Shown: one piece after another, positions 22,085-32,972 of the stretch
Numbering within the stretch: the first letter of the stretch is position 1
Layout of the letters: each line of letters opens with the position of its first letter
Source of the DNA: Saprolegnia diclina VS20
Taxonomy: Eukaryota > Oomycota > Saprolegniomycetes > Saprolegniales > Saprolegniaceae
Direction: 5' to 3'
DNA length: 42,816 nucleotides
NCBI RefSeq assembly: GCF_000281045.1
Contig: NW_008246108.1
Coordinates: 1 to 42,816 of the forward strand
The notes under the pieces: generated by a model
Told to the model about the DNA's origin: nothing
What the model saw: the letters and a program-made list of their open reading frames with translations, nothing else
Databases searched by the model: none
Position numbers and translations under genes: made by a program

Positions 22085-25000
22085 TTATGGGGTCTTGGTC
22101 TCTTCGTCGTCGCTGTAGTACCGGTGCGACGAGCGCATCGACGATCGGAGCTCATCAATGACGCGGTCCCGCTACGTTCAAGTCTTGGCTTCGTCTCTAG
22201 TAACCTCTTCGGCGCGCGTACCTCGTCGAGCTCCTTCTCGTACTTGGCTGCAAACTTGCGAAACTTGGTGCGCGAATGTTCCAGTTGCTGCCAAACTGTG
22301 TTATGCGCTTCAGTTGACGGAGTAGTGGATACCTGAATCGTCGCATCTTGCTTGGCCAGTCGATCTTCCAGCGCTTTGCAGCGTGCTTCGGCTTCGGCCA
22401 TAAAGTTGGACGAGGCGCGTGACCCGGACGAGGGCGTGCTCCGGGGCAGCGACGGCGGTGTGCCCCGGCCCACTGACGACGCGACGTACAAGGGCGAAAC
22501 AGGACTGGGTTGCTGCTGTTGGTACACTTGCAACTGCGCCGCCATGGCCTCGCGTTCTTCCCGCGCGTCGGCGAGCTGCCCTTGGGTCGTCGCCATCTGA
22601 ACGCGGAGCGACTGCAAGAGCGACTCGAGCTTGGCTTTTTCAGACGATATCGATGCCACCTGCTGCGAGAGCTCGGTCTTGTCGTGCAGGGCATGGTTGA
22701 GCCTAATATGCACTTTGAGAACAATGCGTTGCGGTTCTCTTCTTACCGAGCTTGGACGTGGCTGAGCTTTTGCTGGAGGCTCGACTTTTGCGCCACCGTC
22801 TCAAACCGCTCGGACGCGAGCTCCGAGGCGACATTGTGTTGCGACGACAGCGCCCCTTGGAGCATGGCCTGGGACCGCGACGCTTCCTCGGCTTGTTCTA
22901 CACCCAAGGTTGTTGCGATTCTACAAGCTCACGTAGCTCTGCACCTGCCGACCGCTCGAGTTGCAACGAGAGCTGCTTGATTTGATCCATGAGAATCGTT
23001 CGCTCGGCGCGAAGCTCAGCGACGTGCTGCGTCGCGGCCTCCTTCTCCAACAGCACCGACTGCATCTAGCGACAATATGTATAAGTCCTCGTACGAGAGA
23101 AACACCATTGTACCTGCTTGCGAAGCGAGTCGTTGATCGCACTTGTCTCTTCGCGACGGTGGCTCAGCTGCTGCCGCGTCGTGTCGAGGGCGTCCATCTC
23201 GAGCACGGCCGCGCGGTACGACTGCTTGACGTCGTCGAGCTCGATCTGTAAAGAATCTCGCTCGCGCTCAACCGTGCGCACGTGCGCATGCAATGCGCGA
23301 TGGTCTTCTTCAACTTGGTCTATCGAAAAGAGGGTTAGACGGTCTCAAATACAGGTAGTCGTACCGAGCTCAAAGTGCAGCTTGGTGCATTCGTTCGAGA
23401 GTGATTGGTTCTCGACCGTCATGTGCTGCAGATCCTGCTGCAGCGCCACGTGCTCGGCGGCGCGCAAGCTCACGTCGTCCGTCGCTTTGGAAAGCGCGGT
23501 TGATGTTGCGTCGAGCTGCTTTTGGAGAAACGACACTTCGTCTTCCTTGGCGTTCAGTGCGTGCTCGAGCTTGCTCAGCTGTTGCTCGCAGTCTAAAGTA
23601 TACTATGGTGAGATACGAGACTCGTTGTCCGTAGAGTGTACCTTGCACGTGAAGTCGCAGTCGGGTGTACTCTTCTTGGGACGCGTGGAGCTGCTGCGTG
23701 AGCGCATCGGCCGACTCGGTCTTGAGGTCGACGCTGTTGTGGAGGCTGTCGTTCTCGGCATCGAGCGTCTGGACGACGTCTTTCAGATGCGCGATCTCTG
23801 CGTTCGCAGCCGCCACTGTGGCGCGGAGATCGTCGACAAGAGCGTGGACTTGAGACGTTTTCTGGCCCTGGAACGACGCGTCGAGCTGCGCTTGCTTGGA
23901 CTGCAGCTGTAGTGCGTCACGCGAGTGCTCCATCTCGTGCAGCAAGTGACGGAGCTGGGTCTTGTCTTGTTCGAGGACGAGCGCGCGCTCCGAAAGTTGC
24001 GCCGTCTCCTCGCCAAGTCGCTTGACTTGGACCTCGAGCGACGCGCAGCGTGCCGCGTGCGTCTGTCCGTCCTCCTTGGCCAGCGTCCACTGCCGCTCGA
24101 GACCGGACCGCGTCGCCTTGGCTTGCTCGAGCTGCTGCTCCAGTTGGCTACCTGTACAAGAATAATGAAGATACGTTTGGAGCGACACGGGTGGTGTATA
24201 CTCTTAGCCTGCGCGCGGTGAAGCTGCGCTGTGAGGTCCTGGACCTGCCGCGCCACTTGCGCATGCAGCTGCCGCGTCGCATGGTGCGATCGCTCTTCCT
24301 GTTGCAGCGTTGCTGCGCACTCGGAAAGTTCGTCCGAGACGCGCTCAAACTCGGTCTTGAAATACAGCTTCCCTTGCTGCGCCGCCGACGCATCAGCACC
24401 TGCGGTCGCCACTGCGCGCGCTTCTTCGTCGAGCTCTAGTCGCAGCTGAGCTAGCTGGTCGTGCGCACCCCGAAGGTCGTCTTGCGTCTAGATGCAGAGG
24501 TAAGTCGGGGCTTACTATACAATGGTAGGACCTTTTCGAGCTGCTTGCGAAGCATCGACTGCGACGCTGTGAGCGCGGCGACTTGCGTCTCGGCCTGCGT
24601 CTTCTCAAGCAGCGCGGCTTGGCAGCGCTGCTGAAAGATGACGCTGTCTTGCTTGCCCTTGACTAGATGTAGAATGTGAGCACGCGAATAGAAGGAAGCT
24701 GGACCTTGATCTTGCTGGACTTGCTTGTACCACTCGAGCTGCCGGCTCGCCTCATTGCACTGGAGCTCGAGCCGCATGGCCGTTTCCTGGTACTCGATCG
24801 CGTCGGCCTTGAGGCGCTTAAGCTGATTGGTCACGTCGGCCGTCTCGGCTTGCGACCGCTGTAGTTGCTGGTGCACAAGTTCGACCTGCGCTTCGGCCTC
24901 GCGCACCCGCGCGTCGTTGGCCAAAAGCGCCTCGCGACTGGACGCGAGCTGCACGTCGAGCTGCACCTTGTCTTTGCGCAGCGCATCGATTTCGTCTTGA

Positions 25001-26640
25001 CGGTTGGAGGTCGTGCAAACTTGACGCTCGCGTGTCTCGTCGTCCACACGCGCTTGGAGCGCGCGCTGGGTCTGCAGGAGGGACTCGATGCGGCTTTGGA
25101 GCTCGGCGACGTGGCGCTCGGCGTCTTCCTGGGCGACGCGCCGCCGCCGCAGCTGCGCATCCCGCTCGTCGACAGCCGCCTCTAGCGACGCGACCTTGGC
25201 CGAGAGCTCGGCCGTTGTTTCCAGCGACCGCGTCTTGTCGCTTGCTTGCAGTCCCAAGTTGGATCGGAGAATCTCAAGTTCGCGCTCGTGGGCCTCTTTT
25301 TGGAGCACGAGCTCCTTGCGCGCGAGCTCGAGCTCGCTCACCTTGGTGTGCAACGCGAGGACCTTGGGTCGCAGCTGAGCTAGCTCTGACGCGCTCGCAG
25401 AGGCTTGCGCCTGAGCGTCAGACACGGCGTGCGACGACGCTACCTTGTCGTACGACGACGACGTCATGGTATTCTCGAGCGCCTAACCAAAAGCTCAATA
25501 AATGTGTCCGTTAATTTGGGATAAGTACCGCAATCCGAGCTTTTTGCGTGGCGATTTGGTCGTTGGCGTTGGAGAGCGCGAGCTCGAGCTTCGCGAGCGC
25601 CTGCGCTTGCTCGTCGTACGACGTTGTGCACGAGGCGTGCTCGGCCTCGAGCGCTTGGAGTGCACGCGTCGTCGTCTCGAGCTCGTGCAGGTATTGTCGG
25701 TTCTGATCTTGCACGAGTCTAGACAGTGTGTGAACGCGAGGTGCGCGAATTGGGACACAAACGTAAGCTGCTGGGTCGTGTACTTGGCGTGGTCGACTTC
25801 ATCTTTGGACGCGTGGAGCTTGCGCTCGTACTTGGCGACTTGCTCGTTGAGGAGATCGACTTGATGCAGCAGCTGCTCATGCTCGAGCTGCTGCTCAAGG
25901 TGGTAGGCTTCCATATCGTACATGGCCTTGATCTACAGTCATGACGAATCCGTAGGTGCATGCACAAAGGAAACGGTACCTCGGCAAAGTTCTTGGACTG
26001 GTGACCGTCCTTTAGCAGGTTCCCAAGCCGGTCAATCTCGGCTTCGCGCGACACAATGTGGGCTTCGAGCTGCTGCACTTGGTGATGAAGCGCCTTGTTG
26101 TCCACGCTCAAGCTCTGGAACTGCCGCTGCCTGGACGTAAACAACGTGGTCGGAGATGGCGGTCACATAGCGTCGAGCGTACCATGCATCATCACCAGAG
26201 ACGTCGGGTACGGGCGGCGCGGGCGCCTGCGTGCGCTTGGCATCGGGCAGCTGTCTCTTCATCTCGATCGACGTATCGTCGCCGGGCTTGGCCTCGAAGC
26301 GCTGGAGCTGGGCGTAGAGCTTTTGCAGTTCCGTGTCCTACAATAGCAATACATGAGCAAGCGCGATCGCAGCAGCGAGCGTATTACCTTCTTTTGCAGC
26401 TGCTGCGACTTTTGCGCGTTGAGGAACGTAAGCTCTTGGACGCGGTGGTCCATGTCCTTCTCCAGCGTGGTCATGACCGTGGCCTTGGCCTCAAGCTCTT
26501 CCTGGCACCGAATGAGCTCGAGATGGAGCGCGTTGTTCTCACGCAGGAGGGCATGGTTCTCCTTCTGGAGCACGAGGAAGCTCTACGCCATGGCCATGAG
26601 GCGGCGGTCGCCAGCGCCGACGTCGTACCTCCTGCGTCAT
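22085..26640 (-). CDS. Large coiled-coil protein, 1,283 aa, 16 exons
   Basis: Sixteen exons give 3,852 coding nt in frame. Introns on the - strand: 26628-26583, 26387-26338, 26182-26131, 25979-25933, 25762-25719, 25528-25483, 24704-24663, 24531-24488, 24201-24152, 23641-23593, 23364-23320, 23113-23066, 22944-22898, 22746-22703, 22221-22172. The first exon codes for only MTQE. The protein is almost entirely heptad-patterned and rich in Gln, Glu, Leu, Ala and Arg (for example LENTMTSSSYDK, LEQQLEQAKATRSGLERQW). Two breaks are a Pro-rich stretch near residue 125 (TQAPAPPVPD) and a Pro/Ser-rich segment of about 40 residues near residue 1,150. It ends RSSHRYYSDDEETKTP. No motor, kinase or membrane domain is present. 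Such proteins are typical of centrosomes, basal bodies or Golgi tethers; I cannot choose. The splice model is strong because sixteen independent joins all keep frame and coil periodicity. Confidence 0.85.
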
Positions 26641-27406
26641 GCTCCTCTGAAATTCGAATTGGGCGAATTGAGAGCTGTCAAATTATTATTCGCGATGGCA
26701 GAGACTGCTTAGTATTATCAAGGTGTTTTTATTCAATCAAGTCGAAAACACATATTTTAATACGGAATCCGCGGCGAGGATTGGCTCGTTTTCTGGAGGG
26801 AAGGACGCCATTTGAATCCTTATCCGGCAAATCCGGTAAACAGTCCTGGCAGCTCCGCTTGATGCCTGTCGGCTTGACACGCAAAGGCCGTCTGCAGGGG
26901 AGCTGTTGTGGTCGTCGCGATATATAGGGACGATGCAAGAGTGCAGGCAATGATGGGAGTTTACTGCGCAGCTGCAGTAGTAACAAGTTGTTGTTGAAGT
27001 GAGTCTATTTAGATATAATTCAGTAGTAACAAATTATTCGAGTACATCAAAGTCGGTGAGGTGTTGCTCAAGCAGCGACAGCAGAGGAACGTATCCACTT
27101 CGATGCTAGGAGCCACGAGGTATACACAACGGGATGAAATGAATTTGTATTTATGGATCGCCCGCTGGGGGCAGCACGCTGGAGCGTCTCTCGAGTGGTT
27201 CTACGCGATGCCGGAGGTAAGACACAACGACGGCTAGCATCAAGATAAGCTGCTCGCATGGCTCGCCGAGTATTTGGCCGATATCATCGCGCTCATGGAC
27301 GGCAGCCACATCCCGGACAATGCGCACAGCACCTTGGACGTCGCGTCGACTCTTGCATGTAATACATCATGCAAATGCAAATGTAAACAATGGACGATTG
27401 GGACGC
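26641..27406. other. Intergenic with decayed fragments and a dispersed short repeat
   Basis: This is the 5' flank of the coiled-coil gene, followed by AT-rich DNA. Around 27240-27350 one + strand frame reads like a decayed protein (EYLADIIALMDGSHIP) but has no start or context. The 23-nt sequence at 26985-27007 recurs exactly at 36616-36638. Confidence 0.45.
26985..27007 (+). repeat. Dispersed 23-nt repeat, copy 1
   Basis: The 23-nt sequence beginning AAGTTGTTGTTGAAGTGAGT is identical to 36616-36638, about 9.6 kb away in the same orientation. After three mismatches the shared AGAT follows in both. It may mark a common decayed mobile element; no wider element boundary is visible. Confidence 0.7.
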
Positions 27407-27424
27407 TTAGTAATTGGCATTTGC

Positions 27425-27932
27425 GTGCTCGAGACAGAGCGCGACAACCTTGAGATGGTCCTTGCAGACCTCAAGCAGGCCCAAGGCTGACGAGGCCAAG
27501 GCGCTCAATATGGCAGCGCAGGGAAATGCAGCTCTGAAGTCGACGGTCACGTCGCTCAAGGCGAGTAGCGACATCCTGCAGGAGACAGTGAAGGGCCTGA
27601 AGGCCACGATTACCCGGCACGATACGGCTGGGGCGTTCTCGGAGAAAGAGAAGCTCTTCTGCCGTGAGCCCGACGACCTGCAGCGCCCAGCAAAAGAGAC
27701 CCACACGCAGCAGCCAGTCTACAGCAGCATCTCGTGCGCTTTGCGGCGCTTCCTACTCACAAGGCTGGCATCGAAGAACTTTCCGCTGCTCGAGGAAGAA
27801 TCCTTGCCTGGGTCGAAAAAACCTGATTTGGCTCAGGTTGAGTCTGCACTCAGTGCAGAGACTCTACGCAACGTTGCGCCTCGGAGTGCTGGGCGCCCGA
27901 GAACGCTAGGTGCGCGAGGCTTGGGATACTAG
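27425..27932 (+). pseudogene. Coiled-coil gene remnant
   Basis: A heptad-like stretch (VLETERDNLEMVLADLKQAQ, 27425 onward) hits a stop at 27488-27490. It continues one frame over as DEAKALNMAAQGNAALKSTV and LKASSDILQETVKGLKATI to about 27660, then loses coding character. There is no convincing start codon, and no GT..AG pair of the usual length restores the frame. I read it as a truncated, frameshifted copy of a coiled-coil gene, not obviously derived from the large neighbour. Confidence 0.4.
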
Positions 27933-27968
27933 GATAATACGAGCCAAAAAGACAAAATGAATTGGTGG

Positions 27969-29432
27969 TTAATTGCCCGAAGGCGAGAACGCCCAGTCCT
28001 GTTCAAACTCGATGCGGTGGCGTCGACCGTGGTCTTCGAGACGTTGCTGGTCGTCGTCCGCCCAATCGGCGTCGTACTTGAACTGGAGCGAAACCTTGGA
28101 CGTGGCGCGGAGCACTGTCACGATGCGCTTGCGGCCCGCGAGCCCGAGCCCCATGTCACGGACTTGGAGCTGGATCTCGTTCGTGTTGCGCGTTTGGCGC
28201 AGCGCTGCAGTGAGCTGCGTGCTGCTGGCCTTGGAGATGCGCAGGGCCACATAACTCGTGTCGCGTCGGCGGCTCAGCCACCCCGAGAGCGCGAGGAGGA
28301 TTCCACTCATTTGGGCGTCCGAGAGCGGTGTCTCGCTAATGTTGAGGCGCCCAAGCTGCTGCGACGACGTGAGCAGCAGCACGATACCCTCCACAACATC
28401 GTTGGTCACGGTAACGCTCGGTAGCACGAGCGCCTGCAGCTGGGGCATGGGGGGCAGCGCCGTCAAGCGTGCGTTCTCGAGCTTGATCTTGCGCAGCGTT
28501 GGAATCGACGCCAGCACGCGCACGATCTGCGTCACGTCGACAGGCTCGACCATGGCCAAGGCGAAGCCCACGAGACGCGAGCCTGCAATCTTGGCAGCGA
28601 ACGCCTCGGCCGGGAGCTTCTCCCGACGGAGTGCGAGGCGGCGCAGCTGCGGCGGCACTGGCGGCAGCGATAAGTCCAAGAGGAACCGCGTGACGTTGGG
28701 CACGAGGAGGAGCTTGAGCATCGTCAAGGTCGTCGATGCCAGCATCGTGTGGGCTACCTTCTTGGCTGCCGCAGGGGCAAAGTCGATGCCAATGATCTTT
28801 AATTCGCGCGTGTTTGGTCGCGCGAGCCACGCCACCAAACTAGAGGCGTTGTCGAGCAGCGAGAGTCGGTCGACTGAGAGCCGAAGGCGGCGCAGCCGCG
28901 GGCACGACGCGCGAATGACGCCAAGGACGTCGTCGAGCTGGCCTTGGTCGACGCTACCAAACTGCCAGTGGATGTAGAGCGCGCGGAGCTGGGCGCAGTG
29001 GGCGAGTGCTCGAGGATCGAGCCGCATCATGAAGGGTACGTTGATGGCCATGAGCGTGATCGACTCGACCCAGTCGCCATAGTTGGCACGTAGGCGTGGG
29101 ACGTCGTGGACGTAAGCGTGAATCGTGGTCGACGGCGCACGGCCCACGCGGCTGCGGTTCGCGCGGAGCCAGCTCTCATCGACGCACAGCGTTCGCATCG
29201 CCGGCAGCGCCCGAGCAAGCATCGAGACATCCACCCCGGGCATGGCCTGCGTGTTGGGGAAGGGCCAGAGATGGTACATGTGGCCTGGCGCGAGGAGCGT
29301 TCGGAGCGCATCCAAGGCGTCGTCAATGGCGGACGTCGGCAGCGCGCAGAGGAAGGCCGCAACGTCGTCGGCGTCGTAGACGCATTGGACGATCTGACGC
29401 ACGATCGGCGGCAGCCACACTTGCGTTGCCAT
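27969..29432 (-). CDS. F-box-like / leucine-rich-repeat protein, paralogue of 20131-21510
   Basis: A single exon encodes 487 aa. The frame stays open upstream to 29648, but that part has an AT-rich, non-coding composition, so I take MATQVWLPPIVRQ at 29432 as the start. An F-box-like helical N terminus (PPIVRQIVQCVYDADDVAAF) is followed by irregular RNI-type leucine-rich repeats: LRRLRLSVDRLSLL, LTMLKLLLVPNV, LRRLALRREKLP, LRKIKLENARLTALP and LGRLNISETPLSDAQMSGIL. It ends in a short acidic tail region (DADWADDDQQRLEDHG). Gene plan, length, lack of introns and strand match the gene at 20131, pointing to a shared origin. The specific function is unknown. Confidence 0.8.
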   Translation of the reverse strand: MATQVWLPPIVRQIVQCVYDADDVAAFLCALPTSAIDDALDALRTLLAPGHMYHLWPFPNTQAMPGVDVSMLARALPAMRTLCVDESWLRANRSRVGRAPSTTIHAYVHDVPRLRANYGDWVESITLMAINVPFMMRLDPRALAHCAQLRALYIHWQFGSVDQGQLDDVLGVIRASCPRLRRLRLSVDRLSLLDNASSLVAWLARPNTRELKIIGIDFAPAAAKKVAHTMLASTTLTMLKLLLVPNVTRFLLDLSLPPVPPQLRRLALRREKLPAEAFAAKIAGSRLVGFALAMVEPVDVTQIVRVLASIPTLRKIKLENARLTALPPMPQLQALVLPSVTVTNDVVEGIVLLLTSSQQLGRLNISETPLSDAQMSGILLALSGWLSRRRDTSYVALRISKASSTQLTAALRQTRNTNEIQLQVRDMGLGLAGRKRIVTVLRATSKVSLQFKYDADWADDDQQRLEDHGRRHRIEFEQDWAFSPSGN

Positions 29433-29692
29433 GGATTTTGGAAATGGTGTGGGAAATGTGGAAAAGAGGTGAAAATACCAGCGGTGGTGCGGTGCAGGCC
29501 TTTTCCACGCTTTCTTTTTAAAATAAAACAAATAATATCGTGCAAAGTGGAGTAGTGCATACATTTGAATGCTTCTTTGACGAAATCGGTAATTAAAATA
29601 ATGTTGCGTTTTATTTTCAGCGTTTGGATCCTTATCCGGATAAACCATGACGTGGCAGCTGGACGCGGAGCTTTGCGTCGCTCGGCGGGATC

Positions 29693-29722
29693 AAGGGTAT
29701 ATAAGATCTCTTATATACCCTT
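29693..29722. repeat. 30-nt near-perfect palindrome
   Basis: The arms 29693-29706 (AAGGGTATATAAGA) and 29709-29722 are exact reverse complements around a 2-nt centre. It lies about 260 nt upstream of the LRR gene start and about 70 nt from a GGATCC copy on one side and 5 nt from another on the other side. The arms contain TATATAAG on both strands, so it could be a bidirectional TATA-like element or a mobile-element end. Confidence 0.8.
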
Positions 29723-30199
29723 GGCAGGATCCTGCAGCGCACATCACGGTGCCGGCACCATGCATTGACCGACATGCATATATCTCCAAGTTGATTGCGG
29801 AGTATGAACCTAGAAACACCTAATCTTATCAAGTGGCGGCACGAGATTCGCGAGTGGCATGAATGTGGTGTTCCCATCTCACTGCAGAAGAGGTGGTGTC
29901 GATATCAAATGTACTATTTTCTTAAAACGATGCTATGAGATGGAGGAACGTGTCGGGATCTTTGCTTGCGTCTTGCGCCCACAGGTGGCTCTACAACCAA
30001 AGGACATGAGCGTAGATCCATCAATGCAAAGTTGTTTGTACCTGACATGTCCTACGGCGTGTGCAAGAAGCAAAGCCGGTAGCCCGAGGTCGCGTCGTGA
30101 AGCTGCGAGCAGCAACCGAGGACGCTGCATCGCTGTAGCGCGAGATTGGTGTGGAGCGTCGTAAGGCCCCAAAATGATCCATGACCAGGCAGCGCGTGC

Positions 30200-30930
30200 T
30201 GCTTCAGGCCGTTGTACGCGAGAGAAAGGTCTGCAGCGCCTCGTCCTGCTCGGCTGGTGTCGCGCTCGTCTTGTACAAAAGTGGATCCTCGGCGCGCGGA
30301 GCACGGAGACGAGCGTCGGGCGCGGCACGACGTTCTGTGGCGTGGGCATCGACCGCTGGGCGTGGGGCCGCGGAGGGTGCAGGAATCCATAATGCAAGAA
30401 ATAAAAGGAGTCGTGTCGGTCGTCAGCCTTCATGTTGCCTTCTTGGTCATCGTCTGGAGCGTTCTTCAAGGAGAGTGATGCCTACGACGAGACCGTACCG
30501 CAGCTGGTCCGCGCCGCTCGATCCGCAACAATCGAGCGGTGTAAAGCAATCGTGGTATGCTTGGCAACGCGCCACATCATCTTGTCGAGCGCCTTGATCG
30601 TGGTCGGCAGCTACGCTCTTGCTCGACGGCCGTTCCGAGCTGGGCGTTGATAGGCGCAGCGTCGTCGATACCGGTCTCGTGAAAGCTCTCGTGAAGCACC
30701 CCACTTGTTGCAGCTGCACTCGATCCAGTGGTGTGCACCTCTACGATAGACGCTGGCAACTTTCAAATCGAGGTTTACGGTATAGGAGCCACACTGCGGT
30801 CGGAAGATGAGCAGGTTTCGCTTGACGGCAATAATGGCTCGAACGACGAGCCCAAGGGATCTCGTTGGACCTGCATTTTTTTTCAATGCATGGATAGAAC
30901 GCGTCAAAATGGCTTGGACAAGTAACATCA
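30200..30930 (-). CDS. Possible small gene, exon structure unresolved
   Basis: On the - strand an ATG near 30877 begins MQVQRDPLGSSFEPLLPSSE. With a 54-nt GT..AG intron this runs into KVHTTGSSAAATSGVLHESF (about 30740-30600). Further down, alternative frames read LPTTIKALDKMMWRVAKHTT or ADQLRYGLVVGITLLEERS. A last plausible piece ends EDPLLYKTSATPAEQDEALQ near 30210. I could not find one set of splice sites joining all of them, so this may be one gene with unusual introns, two short genes, or a decaying copy. The bounds are approximate. Confidence 0.25.
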
Positions 30931-30993
30931 CGCTAACGTCGCTGGTGTTTATTGATGTCCTTGAAATATGGATGGCTCTATCGATGGCGCCGG

Positions 30994-32260
30994 CTATGAC
31001 GAGCAGGCGCAGTCCTCGTCGTCATGAAAGCGGGCGGCCAGCGGCGGTTCGAGCGGCTGGATGTGCACCGGTGGCTCGAGCGGCGAAATTAGAACAGAGA
31101 TGGCCGTCCCGATCTTCTCGTCGTTGACGCAGACGCTAAAGTAAGCGTCCACGAGCTGCATGACAAAATACTCTTCGATCACGATGGGCGTGAAGCGCAG
31201 GTCCAAGTGCTCGCGAAAGAGTGTCGTCGTGTTGGCACGGAGCACCTACGCACCAATAGTATTTTCGAACATTTGTCCTAAATGTATCAATCTATCGACC
31301 TGGATAAAGTCCGCGTTGGACGTGGCGGTCTTGGCACCGCACGTCGAGAGAAAGCACTCCTTGAGCGACATGTCGATCGCATCGCCGAGCACCGAGACGA
31401 GCGTGTTAACCACATGACTGACAATGTAGTCTTCCATCGGGCGCGGGATCGAGACCGGCAGTGGCAGCTGCAGCAAATTTTGACATTGCTCGCGGATCAA
31501 ATTGACGTTTTCAATGCCCATAGCGCCACTATCGACAAAAAAGGTTATGAGACAAATGCACAACAAGACAATCCGAGACAACGCACCGAATGAAAATGCC
31601 AATCAGCGGCAGTGGCGGTATCTCCTTGTCGAGGATTTCGTCGAGCTTGGACTCGCCCATGGCATCCGAGACAACCGCGACGACGCCGTGGATGACGAGG
31701 TTCTGGTCTTCGTCGCTGAGGTATGGCAGCTGCATGACCGACTGGAGAAACGTGACCATGCGGCCACGGAGCACCTCGCGCTCTTCTTCGGGCAGCGGCT
31801 TGGACGTCAAGATGCCTACCGTGCGATGAGCGCACATATGTTGTCATCGCAAAACGTTGTGCACATAGCGTACGGGACCAGTAGGACTTGGGCAAAAAGT
31901 CCTGCATGGACGTGATGATACGCTCGACCGCGTGCTCGAAAATCTCTTGCTCTTCGTCCTCGTCCATGTACGGCAAGTCGACAATGCCGTTGATGAGTGT
32001 TGCGAGCTTCTTGATCTACAAATACTTTTGGCGCCATAGTACGCCACACGCTGTGAGCATACCAACTTGGACGGCAGCGGCGCGGCTTCTTGCTGCGCCA
32101 CGCTGCTTGGTGCAACGACGGCGAGGGTCGCGAGCCCTGCTGCCGCCAGCGTCGAGAGCATCGGCGCTGCAGACGCCTTTGGCGCATGGAAGGCGTGGGT
32201 CAAGAGCGCTGGGCGCCGACGTGTGGCGGCCAAGAGCCGGCGGGCGACGTGCTTGTGCAT
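30994..32260 (-). CDS. Internal-repeat protein A, inverted paralogue of 32973-34356
   Basis: Five exons encode 349 aa (1,050 coding nt). Introns on the - strand: 32062-32016 (phase 0), 31873-31816 (phase 1), 31586-31529 (phase 2) and 31299-31246 (phase 0). The first exon (MHKHVARRLLAATRRRPALL...) is Arg/Ala/His-rich without acids, like a mitochondrial presequence, followed by a hydrophobic stretch (LAAAGLATLAVVAP). The body has four similar segments of about 60-70 residues. Each has a leucine-rich helix ending in L-x-L/LP, then an acidic or branched turn and a Val/Ile-rich helix: INGIVDLPYMDEDEEQEIFE, LQSVMQLPYLSDEDQNLVIH, LLQLPLPVSIPRPMEDYIVS and LDLRFTPIVIEEYFVMQL. It ends in an acidic, Cys-containing tail. 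I do not recognise the family. It is transcribed away from its paralogue across a 712-nt spacer. Confidence 0.8.
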
Positions 32261-32972
32261 CGCACCTCGTGGAATGGTGTCGCAGCTTCAATGGTGTCCG
32301 AATCCCTGCTCTGCCATGCAAGAAGGGAGTTGCCCGTCTTGTTTTACACTATTTCATGTTGCTGACGTTTTAGGAACCGCAACTTGGGCCGCGGAAAGGG
32401 ACGCAAATCCAAGCAAAGAAGCCTGTAGAGTGCGTAGGCTGTTGACGCGACAATTTGCGAAGTACTTTACAAGCTCGAAAGGAGGCAAGACTGTACATGG
32501 CATGCCATGCGAAATTACGTTTTGGCGCTTGTGGCCATTGAAGATACACTATAAAGTGCACTTATCTTGGATATATAGTGTAGAACGAAATATCATCTTG
32601 GTACAAACGTTGAGTACAGAAACACTATTTCCGTGACGTGCGTCAGGGTGGAAGTGGATATGCAATCTGAATATCTGGATATCAAGGGAGTTTCCCATCG
32701 CTTGTTGACATTTTTGGCGCTGGTTTTGGAAGCGTCATGCCCGACGCGTTCTTCCGTGCTATCGGCGTACCGACCCATGCCGATACGAACAGTGAGACAG
32801 TCGATGGAGACTACAGGACTATGTAGTCTCCATCGGCCCCAAGACGATACTGAAGCCGACGACGCGTCATCACTGCGTGACAACAAATTGGAGGACTAGC
32901 TCGTTGAAACGGTGGCGGGTTGGGCGTTGGGCTGCGTGGACGTGGCACCTCGAGCACTCTACGATTTGCATC
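32261..32972. promoter_or_regulatory. Divergent spacer between the inverted paralogues
   Basis: This 712-nt spacer must contain the promoters of both head-to-head genes. It is AT-rich in the middle (about 32500-32620, with TATAAAG and TATATAG strings) and carries a perfect 14-bp hairpin at 32802-32835. No open frame here has coding bias. A bidirectional promoter is inferred from layout alone. Confidence 0.45.
32802..32835. repeat. Perfect 14-bp inverted repeat, 6-nt loop
   Basis: The left arm 32802-32815 (CGATGGAGACTACA) is the exact reverse complement of 32822-32835. It lies about 140 nt upstream of the start of the + strand paralogue. It could be a protein-binding operator-like site or a footprint of the inversion that made the gene pair. 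Confidence 0.85.

Larger units (their letters stand above)
29433..30993. other. 1.6-kb region with a palindrome and a possible small gene
   Basis: The left part (29433-29900) is AT-rich and holds the palindrome at 29693-29722. The right part (30200-30930) has several protein-like - strand frames that I could not join with certainty (see the separate entry). No RNA gene is seen. Confidence 0.4.

Noticed and set aside
6701-29645. Recurring TTATCCGG strings near 6700-6740, 26820 and 29630 as ends of one mobile element
   Set aside because: The shared core is only about 10-12 nt, the flanks do not align and no target-site duplication is visible.
29432-29648. N-terminal extension of the second LRR protein
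   Set aside because: The frame is open, but the extra residues come from AT-rich DNA and show no repeat or targeting pattern. MATQVW fits a start better.
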